This document shows, piece after piece, positions 10,639 through 21,424 of a stretch of DNA of 64,000 nucleotides. The translations under genes were made by a program, and so were the position numbers. The DNA is from Alopecurus myosuroides (taxonomy: Eukaryota; Streptophyta; Magnoliopsida; Poales; Poaceae), in assembly GCA_028641055.1 (NCBI GenBank), contig CM054057.1:398706541-398770540 (forward strand), written 5' to 3'. Under the pieces are notes generated by a model. The model had not been told where the DNA came from and made no database searches. It saw only the letters and a list, made by a program, of their open reading frames with translations. Position 1 is the stretch's first letter; each line of letters begins with the position of its first letter.

Positions 10639-12351
10639 TGAGAAAGAAAAACAAGAGTGTAATCCTTCTATGAGTGAAAAAAATAAGCTGAGTGGTAAAA
10701 ATAAAAGTGAGGGAGTGAGCCTTTTATGTATGCTAGCCACCAAAGAGGATTTGAGACAGTTTAGTGAGGACCCTAGTATGCTTCCTATAGTGCTTATGCA
10801 CAAGGGAGAAATTTTGGTTTCTTCTGACATGAACCCTATTCCTCTTGGTGTTTCTCATGTATTACACGATTTTGATGATGTTATTCCAGAGGAGCTACCA
10901 GCAGGGCCGCCACCTTTGCGTGGCATTGAGCATCAGATTGACTTGATCCCTGGAGCAACATTACCAAACCGAGCCCCTTACAGGACAAACCCCCAAGAAA
11001 CCAAGGAAATTCAGAAACAAGTGCATGAGCTACTCGACAAAGGTTATATTCGAATTAGCTTATCTCCATGTGATGTTCCTGTTATTTTAGTGCCTAAGAA
11101 AGATGGTACTTGGCGCATGTGTGCAGATTGTAGAGCAATTAGCAACATCACTATTCGTTATCGTCATCCTATACCTCGTTTGGAGGACATGTTAGATGAA
11201 TTAAGTGGTGCTGCTGTTTTCTCTAAAATTGATTTGCGTAGTGGTTACCATCAAATAAGAATGAAAGAAGGGGATGAATGGAAAATTGCTTTCAAAAATA
11301 AATTTGGTCTATATGAATGGTTAGTGATGCCTTTTGGTTTAACTAATGCACCTAGTACTTTCAGACTTATGAACCATGTTTTGAGAGAGTTTATTGGAAA
11401 ATTTGTGGTAGTTTATTTTGATGATATTCTCATATATAGCCACAATGAAACTGAGCATGTTGATCACATTAGACAATTTTTGCATGTTTTAAGAGCAAAT
11501 CAATTATATGGTAATCTTGCTCAATGTTCTTTTTGCAAAGACAAGGTCATTTTTCTAGGATATGTTCTATCTAAACATGGCATTGAGGTTGATGAATCTA
11601 AAATTGAAGCTATTAAAAATTGGCCTATTCCAACTAATGTTAGTCAAGTGAGAAGTTTTAATGGATTGGCTGGTTTCTATAGAAGATTTGTCAAGGATTT
11701 TAGTACTCTTGCTGCACCATTAAATGATTTAACTAAGAAGGGTGTTGATTTTACATGGGGGGTAGAACAAGATATTGCTTTTGATGAGATAAAGAACAAG
11801 CTGATTTTGGCCCCATTGTTAATCTTGCCTAATTTCAACAAACAATTCGAAATTGAGTGTGATGCAAGTGGTATTGGTATTGGTGCCCAATTGAACTATT
11901 CTGTTTATGATAAAGAATTGTATGCACTTGTTAGAGTTCTTGAGGTTTGGAAACATTATTTGTGGCAAAAAGAATTTATCATACATTCTGATCATGAAGC
12001 GTTGAGATTTTTAAAGAGCCAATCTAGCCTTAATAAAAGACATGCTAAGTGGGTTGAATTCAATGAATCATTCCCATACATAATTAAATATAAGAAAGGC
12101 AAAGATAATGTTGTTGCTGATGCTCTCTCTAGGAAAAGTATGCTTTTAACTCAACTGGATGTGAAAATTCCTGGTTTGGAGAGTGTAAAAGATTTGTATG
12201 CTCAAGATAATGATTTTAAAACTGCATATGCAAATTGTACTACTGTAAAAGCATGAGATAAATTTCATTTCCATGATGGATATTTGTTTCGAGCTAACAA
12301 ATTATGTGTGGCCGAGTCGTCCTTGTGTTTGTTATTGTTGCAGGAATCACA
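10639..12351 (+). pseudogene. RLG-A reverse transcriptase and RNase H (damaged)
   Basis: The frame continues from the interrupted pol after the GATAG repeat. RT motifs are in order: the [14 protein letters not shown] entry, DLRSGYHQI, the [11 protein letters not shown] motif and the catalytic YFDDIL near 11417. A thumb/connection with [10 protein letters not shown] follows. RNase H begins near 11850 (CDASG), but about two dozen residues normally found between GIGA and NYS are missing in frame near 11892, so this domain is probably dead. The long frame stops at 12256, after which coding similarity continues out of frame to the next insertion at 12352-12356. Upstream codons back to 10586 belong to the RLG-N LTR and are not pol. 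Confidence 0.88.
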
Positions 12352-12356
12352 CAGTG

Positions 12357-15300
12357 TGTAACATCCCAAGTATGAAAATTCCCCTTTTACATGGTTGTTT
12401 CTTGAATTTTATTCAATGCATCATGTCATCATAATGCATCCATGTGTGGAATCTCAAATTTCAAATAAATTCAAATCAACATGTTTCACACTTGTCTGTT
12501 ACAACCTTTTCAAATAAAATATTCAAATCAAACAATTTAATTGTTTTCCATAAACTTGATTTTCCAAATAAGTGACTTGGGTAATTTTCAAATAATTCAA
12601 TTATTGCAAGATTCAAGCAAATTCATTTAAATTTCAAACAGCAACAAATATTTAAAATTTTGAAAAACAAAAGTTGGTGCAACTGGGCATTTTCAATAAG
12701 GAACTTATAAAAATTATCACCATATTTTTTGGATCTCAAAAACCCCTTCTATTTTCCTTCTCTTTCCTTTCTACAAAAAAGAAAAAAAAGAAAAGAAGGA
12801 ATAATAAAAAGAAAAGAAAAGGGGGTGGCAGCCTAGTTGGGCCCAATCCAGCCCAATACCCCTGGTTGTCTTCTTCCTCGCACGGAACAGGGAGCACGAG
12901 GAGGGCGTGACTGTCCACCATCGATCCCCTCCTCCACCTGCTCCCTCCTTTCCCTTTTAAAGCCTCCCCCTCCAAACCCTAACCCTAGCGTCCTCCCGTC
13001 CCTTCCTGCGCTGCCGGTCTCTTCCCCTCTCCTTCCTCCCCTTCGAACTCCACTCCCTCTGTTCCTCCCGCAACCGAAGCCATAGCCATGGCGGCCGAGC
13101 TCAACGCCGCCGTTTGAGAGCGGTAGGAGCAGATCGAAGACCACTGGAATCTCCGCCTCGTCGTCCTCTCCCTCCCCGTACAAGGAATCGTGTCGGGTCG
13201 CCGAGAGACGGGTGCGCCGTCGTCTTCTCCGTCTCCGACCGGAGCAACTCCGGCGAGCTCCCGCCGCCGTCCTCGACCACCTCCGGCCACACCGAGTGCA
13301 CCCACGCGTCGAGGGTTAGTTCCTCGTCCAATTCCCGTCCTCTCCCATGTCTAATTCTTGAGGTAGCTGTCACGAGGTCCGACCTCTTTTCCATCCGCCA
13401 TGGACGTGCGTTCGTGGTTCTTCAGTTACGTCCAGTCCGTCCCCGACCAAGTTCAGTTTCAGATTTCAGAGATCCGCACCGGTACACACCAAAAGCCCAA
13501 CGCGCTCTAGTTCAATCACAAGCAGCGCACTAGCCCAGTGGCTAGGAACCGCGCGCGCGCCCAGGAGGTCCCTGGTTCGAGTCCCTTTGGAGGCAAATGT
13601 GCCCAACCTTTTTTTTGGTTTTATTTCTCGCAGCCCAGCCCCAAAGCAGATCAAAATCTTAACTTGTAAATTCCACCAAATATTCATAAATGCTCCAATT
13701 TTGGCGATGCAAATTTCTGTAGATTCATAACTGTGAGCACTTTCGTAATATGTAAAAATGTCAACATGTTTCTGTAATAATTTGTGCACTAAATATTTAA
13801 ATACAGAAAATGGAATAAAAAACTGAAATCTTGCAAAATTCATAACTTGAGTTCTGTTCACCCAAATTGAGCAAACTTGAGCTCTAAAAATTTTGTCTTA
13901 ACAAACTATACACAGTGGTATTTTTGTTGGTCACAATTGAATTAAATTTGAACATGTTTCCTTCTGTTTACTAAAAGAGGCAGAATAAAAATGCTTATGG
14001 AAAAATGCATAATAAATTCAATAATGATCCAAAAATTATGTTTAATATCTCAAAATGTTCACTGAAACATTGTCCACATGTTTTCAAGTATTTTCCATGC
14101 TTTTGTAACTGAAAGTACCTCTTTTTAAATTGTTTACCAAAAATGGCAGAAATGAAAACAATAAGAATTAATTCTTATTTATTATTTTCTTCACCCAAAA
14201 AATTATGGAAACTATACCAAAATGGAAAGAACTTCAATTAATAACAGAAAAGCATCATTTCATGCATGTGGGAATACTATTGTTGTATTGGTCTTATTAA
14301 AATTAATAATAGGCCACTAAGATAAATATGAGAGGTTTCCAAATAATGCCAACTTATTTGGGACACTCATTTAACTTGATGATCATGACCATGATCTCTT
14401 ACTTGCATTAAAATTTCATGCATCATCCCATGTTTGTGCATTATGCCATGTTATTGATTGTCCGTCTCTCTTCGTTGTTTGTTTTGCTTCTTCTCGAATA
14501 GACGACGACGTTGAGACATACGAGGTTTACGATACCACTTCAGAGGAGTTAGCTCAGTACCAGGCTACTGAGTTTGCAGGCAAGTATTCACTCACATGAA
14601 CCATTGTGTCCGTTCCACACTTGATACCGATACTTTCCGTTGTCTAATCTGCTAGCCTTATGATTCGTTGCTTGTGTTCCGATCCTATCACATGACATCA
14701 TGCAGCCATGAATATAGCCTCACCCCCACACCTACAACCTTGTTGTTTGTTATCATGTGTCGTAGTATCATGCTTAGGTTTGTTTGTGCTCGAGTCTTGT
14801 TGTCATTTATCTTATCACCTGTTTAGTTTGATAGATGGGCTTGTTATAATCAATATCATGTTAATGTTTGGGGTAATAATAATTTGATGATAAGGCACCG
14901 GCAGGAGACCCGGGTTAGGGTTTTGAAGCCTGCTAGTGTCGACCCTAATTAGGAAAAGGGTCTTGTCCTCTGATCCATGATGTGCGTGTTCACCGCATCC
15001 GGGTGGTCGTATGGAACCCCCCTCGACTTTGACCTGATCCGCAGTTTGTCCGAAGAGCCACACTTAGTTCGGGTGTTCCATTTGTGCATACACATGAATG
15101 GGTCGCGCCCATGGTTGATGATTATGATGATGATGATGCATATAGGGCGAGGCCTGTGGTGCCGGGGGTGTGGTTTTCACCCTTGCGCTTAGGTTAGGTC
15201 GGACTGGCCGGGACCTTATAGCTCCGTGGTTCCTAGGACAGGTTGCAGAGATGGTTCGGGTCGTGTTGAGTCCACCTGAGTTTTCGTTGGTGCCTCGAGT

Positions 15301-16315
15301 GTGTACGGGTACTGGAGCACACCCTGCAGGGATGAATCTTCTCGAGAAGCCGTGTTGTCCGCGGTTATGTGACGACTTGGTGAAAGTGCTGGCTAACAAG
15401 TACTCAGACAACTTACACCTAATTAATAATAATTTGACTAGTAATAGGCATATTGTCACAATAACCTGAACCTTCATTAATCCAACTGTGTGGGTTATCC
15501 TCGGATTGCTTCTTTGGATAAGGGGCGAGATCCAGGATGGGTTTGTTTGAGGTTGGTGGTAGTTGGCTCCGATGTGCTATCTTATCCCTTTCTTTTAGCC
15601 GGATGTTGTAGTGTGTCTCTGTAGTTGGTTAGTGCAACCCGCTGCCGCACCTTTGTATCACCTATCTTCCGTTGAACCCAAAGCATCTGTACTTGGTGTT
15701 GTCGGGTACACTTTGGTATCTTGTGCGTCTTGCTTGCCAGTACTCGTCCGTACTAACCCCTTTGGGGCTGCTGGTTCTGCAGACTACGTTTCCGAGGATC
15801 CCCATGGTGGCTACTATGTGGAGTATGACGAGGCTGCTGACGAGTAGATAGCGGACCCGGGCAGGATCCGAGACTTCGTGGATGGGCTCCGTTCTTTTCG
15901 TTTCCGGCCTCTTAGGCCTATTTGGATCTTGTCTGTACTCAGACACTTTGTTGCTTCCGCAGTGATGTAATGATGACTTGTTGGGACATGTGTCCTCTGT
16001 GTGACTGTATTTGCTATCTCTGCTCTAGTGAGAGCTTTTGCCACTTATTTCTTTTTCTTTGTGTCTTAGAGATTTGTTGTGATATCACTTGTTCAAATGC
16101 CGTTGACGTACCATATGTGTATGTTATGAAGTACGTCAATGGAAGTATTCGGATTCCTATTGGATGGTTTCACAGACGATGAATAGTAGAGAATGGTTGT
16201 CACGCGTTTACGTGTCGGCCTACTCATATTGAGATGCGGATGCAGGTAGGCCCCGTAAGCCAATTATCTACTATTTAGCGGGATGTGTGTATCCTCTAGA
16301 AGTCCGGGTGCGACA
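12357..16315 (+). repeat. RLG-B 5' LTR
   Basis: About 3959 bp. It contains AT-rich sequence, a GC-rich block with a CCCTAACCCTAG word (12950-13110), a pol III-like A/B box pair near 13531-13584 and ATGATG microsatellite-like runs (about 15119-15140). Short ORFs here recur in the 3' LTR and are not treated as genes. Confidence 0.93.
13531..13616 (+). promoter_or_regulatory. Pol III-like A box, B box and T-run inside the RLG-B 5' LTR
   Basis: TAGCCCAGTGG (13531-13541) fits the tRNA A box and GGTTCGAGTCC (13574-13584) fits the B box, 43 bp apart start to start. A run of eight T follows at about 13609-13616. A full tRNA cloverleaf does not form (the T-stem pairs only partly), so this is a tRNA- or SINE-derived relic rather than a tRNA gene. 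The 3' LTR has the same boxes at 22602-22612 and 22645-22655. Confidence 0.5.
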
Positions 16316-16317
16316 AA

Positions 16318-16329
16318 TGGTATCAGAGC
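16318..16329 (+). other. RLG-B primer binding site
   Basis: TGGTATCAGAGC starts two bases after the LTR end and matches the initiator tRNA-Met-type plant PBS exactly as I know it. Confidence 0.9.
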
Positions 16330-17007
16330 CTGTCTGCCTGTTGGATCCCTTTTACTGGTCGCAGTTGAGTCTAGAAACTATTTTGTAGCTATATAGGAAA
16401 AATAAAACGTGAGAGTAGGAATTCTGTTCTTTTATTTCTTTCCCCACCCACCCTCCCTTTTATGGTAAGGAAGTGCAACGTTGTTTTTCTCTCCTCACCT
16501 AAACTTTCAAGTTAGGATTTCACGTATCCTGGTTTCTCGAGGATGGTTATATCTACTAGACCATAGGAGTGGAGGTGGTTGTGACACGATTTTCGTGTTG
16601 CCTACTCACGATTGAGAACGGTGGCAAATAAGCCCCGGAAGCAGATCCTCTATTCCTTAAGCAGTAGATATTGATCCTCTAGAAGCCCAGATGGGTTTTT
16701 CCGTAGTACCTCAGGTGTTTGTGGTCTCCTGTTTCCCAGTTGTTGCTTCGATATCGTCCTTCACAAATCGTCTCTTTCGTTGTAACAACTTATCTGTTGA
16801 TTCGTTGTTAACCTCCATCCGTTTTGTTCCGGAGATTTTCTTCTTCAACACGGCTATCCGTGTGGTACGCGAACCATTTATGGTGAACGTTGAGGGTAGT
16901 ATATGTTTGCTCCATGCTACCTTCTTGCCGTCTGAAGTAAGCCTTGTAAGCACTTATATTGGATTTTGTTATCCGGTTAGTGTGTTAATCTTGGTATCCT
17001 CTTTAGG
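16330..17007 (+). other. RLG-B leader
   Basis: Sequence between PBS and gag. No supported gene. It contains partly duplicated copies of LTR-end-like text (a CCTCTAGAAG segment near 16675) and a short ORF at 16691-17071 that overlaps gag in another frame and is rejected. Confidence 0.55.
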
Positions 17008-18432
17008 ATGGAAAGTGGTGACGAAGAACCCACACTGCCACCCGAGATGGGGAAAGTGCTGTCTCAGATGACACAAGTTATAAGGCAGATGCAGCAGAAC
17101 CAAGACCTTGGGAATAATGGCAACGCCCGTGTGTCTATTCGAGAGTTCCTTGAGCTCAATCCGTGCACGTTTGATACCTCCTCCGAGCCATTGGATGCTG
17201 ATGACTGGCTCCGTGAAATGAACCGTACTCTTATGGTAGCTCATGTGGCTGACGAGGACCGTGTTCCTTACGTGACCTACCTTCTCCGTGGACAATGCAT
17301 GTCTTGGTGGGAGAACTTCCAAGAAATGAGAGGTCCTAGTGTGGCAATCACATGGGAGGATTTCAAGCAAGCCTTCGTGCGCCATCACATTCCCGATGGG
17401 CTCATGGAGAGAATGCGTGAGGAATTCTATTCTTTCACACCAGGCAATTTGGACGTTCTCGAATACCAAAGAGAGTTCAATCGCCTGGCTCGCTACACCG
17501 GAGATGAAGTCTCCACAGAAGCGAAAAAGATGGCAAAGTTCCGCAGGGGTCTCAACCCGGAACTCAAGTATGCTCTCACCAACGTCAAAGCCAAGAATTT
17601 TGAGGACCTCATCAACATCGCTCTAAATGAAGAGCATGGGCGCAAGTTGGTTGAGGAATCTCGTAAGCACTCTCGTGAACAGACTAATCTCTCAAAAGCT
17701 ATCATGCCTCCACAAAAACGAAGAGTTTGGGTTCCATATACCACTCCAACACTGCCCATCTGCTTGCCAAGCCCGGCAGGATTTCTTGCCCGCCCTCCCA
17801 CCCCAGTGGTATCTTCAGGAGGTGCTCCATCTCAGCCAGGTCCAACAAATCCTCGTTCTGTTGTTACATGCTACAAGTGTGGACAGCCGGGCCACTATTC
17901 CGATAAGTGTCCGCAAAGGCACTTCTTTCCACCTCGACCTCGCCACAGGTCAACCCCGACAAGAATACGTGGTCCTCCGTTGGGTTTCTACAACAGCAAC
18001 GAGCTTGGCGTGAGAACCGTCAAGGTGAACCATGTCAAGGCCCAGGGAGCAGAAGAATCTCCAGAGGTTTTAATGGGCACACTTCTTGTGAACTCGTTTC
18101 GTGCTAAAGTCTTGTTCGATTCTGGTACTTCACACTCCTTCATCTCTCAAAACTTTGCAAACAACAGTAAAATCAACTTCGAACAGTTGTCTATCCCTCT
18201 CCTAGTGAAATCACCGGGATCTAGCTGGCAAAGCAATAAAGTTAGCCAGAACATCGAGATCACAATTGGAAATCTTCCATTCCAGGCATCTCTGATAGCT
18301 CTCCACTCTTCAGATATTGATGTCATTCTTGGGATGGATTGGCTGGTAGCCAACAAAGCAGTCATTGATTGTCCTGCTAAGTCTGTCAAAATCACACACC
18401 CTTCTGGCCAGATAGTCTACTTCCATGCTTAA
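17008..18432 (+). CDS. RLG-B gag-protease ORF
   Basis: 474 codons. The N-terminal half is a retrotransposon Gag domain (about residues 40-235, with a WWENF-type core). A zinc knuckle with correct CX2CX4HX4C spacing (CYKCGQPGHYSDKC) lies near residue 287. The pepsin-type protease follows, with active site FDSGTSHSFIS near residue 371 and the ILGMDWL motif near 441. The frame ends at a TAA (18430-18432) where the family normally continues into RT. The codon is one transition from CAA, so this is probably a mutation. Gag and PR themselves look intact. Confidence 0.88.
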   Translation: MESGDEEPTLPPEMGKVLSQMTQVIRQMQQNQDLGNNGNARVSIREFLELNPCTFDTSSEPLDADDWLREMNRTLMVAHVADEDRVPYVTYLLRGQCMSWWENFQEMRGPSVAITWEDFKQAFVRHHIPDGLMERMREEFYSFTPGNLDVLEYQREFNRLARYTGDEVSTEAKKMAKFRRGLNPELKYALTNVKAKNFEDLINIALNEEHGRKLVEESRKHSREQTNLSKAIMPPQKRRVWVPYTTPTLPICLPSPAGFLARPPTPVVSSGGAPSQPGPTNPRSVVTCYKCGQPGHYSDKCPQRHFFPPRPRHRSTPTRIRGPPLGFYNSNELGVRTVKVNHVKAQGAEESPEVLMGTLLVNSFRAKVLFDSGTSHSFISQNFANNSKINFEQLSIPLLVKSPGSSWQSNKVSQNIEITIGNLPFQASLIALHSSDIDVILGMDWLVANKAVIDCPAKSVKITHPSGQIVYFHA

Positions 18433-19800
18433 AATCCAGTTGTTCAACTCTACACTCTCAATGCAAATCCCCTACCATCTATTGAAACTGTTCCGGTGGT
18501 TTGTGACTTCCCCGATGTCTTTCCAGAAGAATTGCCAGGAATGCCTCCTGACAGAGCTGTTGAGTTCGTCATCGAACTTGAACCAGGCACTGCTCCAATC
18601 TCCAAGTATCCATACCAGATAGATCCTCCTGAACTGAAATTGTTAAAGGAGCAAATCGATATGTACATGGAAAAAGGTTACATTCAACCTAGTTCCTCGG
18701 CTTGGGTATGCCCAACTCTCTTTGTGGCAAGAAGGATCAAACAAAGAGACTCGTTGTTGACTATCGTCCTCTTAACGAGAAAACCATCAAGAACAAATAT
18801 CCAATTCCTCGCATCGATGATCTCTTTGATCAACTTGATGGAGCCTCTATATTCTCCAAGTTGGACTTGAGAATGGGTTACCATCAAATAAAGATCAGAA
18901 AAGAGGATGTTCCAAAGACAGCCTTTGTCACTCGCTTCGGTCGCTATGAATACACCGTCATGTCCTTTGGTCTCACCAATGCACCGGCGACCTTCTCTCG
19001 ACTCATGAATTCTGTCTTCCATGAATACCTCGACAAGTTCGTTGTGGTATATCTTGATGACATTCTTGTCTACTCAAAATCCGAGAAAGAGCATGAAGAA
19101 CATCTTCGTCTCATCCTCATGAAGCTTCGCGAGCATCGCCTCTATGCCAAGTTTTCCAAATGTGAGTTCTGGATTTCTGAAGTCACTTACCTTGGTCATG
19201 TCATATCTGCCAATGGCATAGCTATTGACCCAGAAAAGGTTAAGGCCATTGTTGAATGGAAACCGCCTAAAACGGTGAAGCAAGTCAGAAGTTTTCTTGG
19301 TTTGGCTAGCTATTGTCGTCGCTTCGTCCCAAAATTCTCCAAGATTGCCAAACCTGTCACTGACCTCACAAAGAAGGACAAGAAGTTCGTCTGGTCTCCA
19401 CAATGTGATAAAAGCTTCAATCTCCTGAAGACTAAACTCACTTCTACACCAGTTCTAGTTGGCCCAGATCCTTCCAAACCTTTCCAAATATTCTGTGATG
19501 TTTCTCTCCAAGGTCTAGGTGCAGTTCTCATGTAAGAACGTCAAGTTGTGGCTTATGCTTATCGCCAGTTGAACACACATGAGCTCAACTATCCTATTCA
19601 TGACCTTGAGCTTGCAGCAGTTGTCTTTGCCCTCAAGAAATGGAGACAATACTTGTTGGGTAATCGCACTGAGATCTTTTCCGACCACAACAGTCTAAAG
19701 TACATCTTCAGTCAACCAGATCTAAAACTCAGACAATGGAGATGGATTGAGAAGATCAAAGACTTTGATCTCACCATCTCTGACACTTCAGGCAAGGCTA
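18433..19800 (+). pseudogene. RLG-B reverse transcriptase and RNase H (stops and a frameshift)
   Basis: RT similarity begins directly after the gag-PR stop. It has the FPEELPGMPP entry, [20 protein letters not shown] and catalytic YLDDILVYS near 19051-19077. The frame changes around 18725-18735: the first part is open in 18496-18870 and the rest in 18702-19535. RNase H starts at FCDVS near 19492 and is cut by a TAA at 19533-19535 (again one C-to-T step from CAA). It continues at 19548 with the YPIHDLEL and SDHNSLKYI motifs. Confidence 0.88.
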
Positions 19801-20870
19801 ATGTAATGGTCGACGCTCTCAGTCGCAAGTCCTATTGCAACAATCTCATGATCATGGAGAGCCAACCTCCTCTTCACGAAGAATTCCAAAAGCTGAATCT
19901 TGGACTTGTTCCTCAAGGCTATCTTGCAAACTTGACAGCCAGTCCAACACTTGAGGACAAGATTCGTTCTGAACAACTTCGTGATGTTGAGATCAAGAAG
20001 ACCGCAAAGAACATCAAAGAAGGCAATGTGAAGTATGAGTACTTCTCAATCGATGACAAGGGAACATTGTTTTTCCAAGGACGCATTGCAGTTCCCGAAA
20101 TCCAAAGCCTGAAAGATGTGATTCTCAAGGAGGCTCATGATACTCCTCTTTCCATACACCCTGGAAGTACAAAGATGTACCAGGATCTCAAAACAATGTA
20201 TTGGTGGTCTGGCATGAAGCGTGAAATTGCTAAATATGTCTCTGAATGCGATGTTTGTCAACGTGTCAAAGCAGTTCATCAGAAATCAGCGGGTCTTCTC
20301 CAACCTCTGAAAATTCCTGAATGGAAGTGGGACATGATTGAAATGGACTTCGTCACTGGTTTTCCAAAGTCCAAGACGGGAAACGATGCAATCTTCGTTG
20401 GCATTGATCGACTCACTAAAGTCGCTCATTTCTTCCCTGTTAAAGAGACAATCTCAGCTAGTCAATTGGCAGAGCTCTATACAACAAAGATTGTTCCTCT
20501 TCATGGTGTTCCGCTAGAAATAAGCTCAGACCGTGGAAGCATCTTCACTTCTCATTTCTGGAAAAGCTTTCAAGAAGCTTTGGGCACCAAGCTTCTGTTC
20601 AGCACAGCCTATCATCCTCAGTCTCAAGGGTAAGTCGAAAGAGTCAATCAGATTCTCGAGGATATGCTCAGGGCATGTGCTCTCTCGTTTGGCATGAAAT
20701 GGGAGGAATGTCTTCCATATGCTGAATTATCCTACAACAGCAGCTTCCAGGCAAGCCTAGGCATGGCACCTTTCGAGGCTCTCTATGGTCGCAGATGCAG
20801 GAGTCCTATCAACTGGTCTGGAGCCGGTGAACGCTCACTCTTTGGTACTGACATTGTTAAGGAGGCCTAA
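19801..20870 (+). pseudogene. RLG-B integrase
   Basis: The zinc-binding HHCC region lies near 20150-20270, ending in CDVC. The catalytic core has the first Asp in EMDFV (about 20341-20355), the second Asp in SSDRGS (about 20524-20541) and Glu in VER at about 20635-20643. A TAA at 20631-20633 breaks the frame two codons before that Glu. The frame resumes to another TAA at 20868-20870. Catalytic positions are present but the protein cannot be made whole. Confidence 0.87.
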
Positions 20871-21388
20871 GAGAAAGTCCGCATCATTGTGACAATCTGA
20901 AGATTGCTCAGTCTCGTCAGAAAAGCTACTATGACAGCAAACACAGGGACGTGGTCTATGCAGCTGGAGACAAAGCATATCTCTGTGTTACTCCCCTCAG
21001 AGGCACTCATCGTTTTGGTGTCAAAGGAAAGCTTGCACCAAGATATATTGGTCCCTTCAACATTCTCTCAAGGCGTGCAGAAAATGCCTATCGTCTTGAA
21101 CTTCCAGAAAAGCTATCCAAGGTGCACGATGTCTTTCACGTGTCACAGCTCAAGAAGTGCTTCAAAGATCCAGGTCGTGCAGTTGATCATGATTCCATTG
21201 AACTGCAAGAAGACCTCTCTTATGCGGAGCACCCTATTCGCATTCTCGATGAGACTGAGCGCAAAACTCGCAACAAGAGCACGAAGTTCTTCAAAGTGCA
21301 GTGGTCTCATCATTCCGATAAAGAGGCAACGTGGGAGACCAAAGAGGATCTTCGCAAGAAGTATCCGGACCTTTTCTCTTCTCAGTAG
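20871..21388 (+). pseudogene. RLG-B integrase C-terminus with chromodomain
   Basis: A one-base indel near 20895 separates this from the core. The open part (20951-21388, 145 codons) contains the GPF-type C-terminal integrase fold (near GPFNILSRRAENAYRLELP) and a chromodomain at about residues 105-140 (KVQWSHHSDKEATWE). In chromoviruses this domain guides integration to particular chromatin. Stop at 21386-21388. Confidence 0.85.
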
Positions 21389-21404
21389 GAATCTCGGGGC
21401 GCGA

Positions 21405-21424
21405 TTCCTTCAAGGGGGGCGTTT
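21405..21424 (+). other. RLG-B polypurine tract region
   Basis: A G-rich tract (CAAGGGGGGCGTTT) lies directly upstream of the 3' LTR start at 21425. Confidence 0.75.

Noticed and set aside
12833..13533. Several ORFs in the RLG-B LTR, repeated at 21904-22604
   Set aside because: They sit in the GC-rich part of the LTR, overlap on both strands, and have no domain.
13525..13600. A tRNA gene in the RLG-B LTR
   Set aside because: Boxes fit, but D- and T-stems do not pair properly and there is no acceptor stem, so it is only promoter-like.
15170..15469. ORFs at 15170-15469 and the equivalents near 24321-24503
   Set aside because: LTR sequence; frames differ between the two LTRs by single-base changes, so not maintained.
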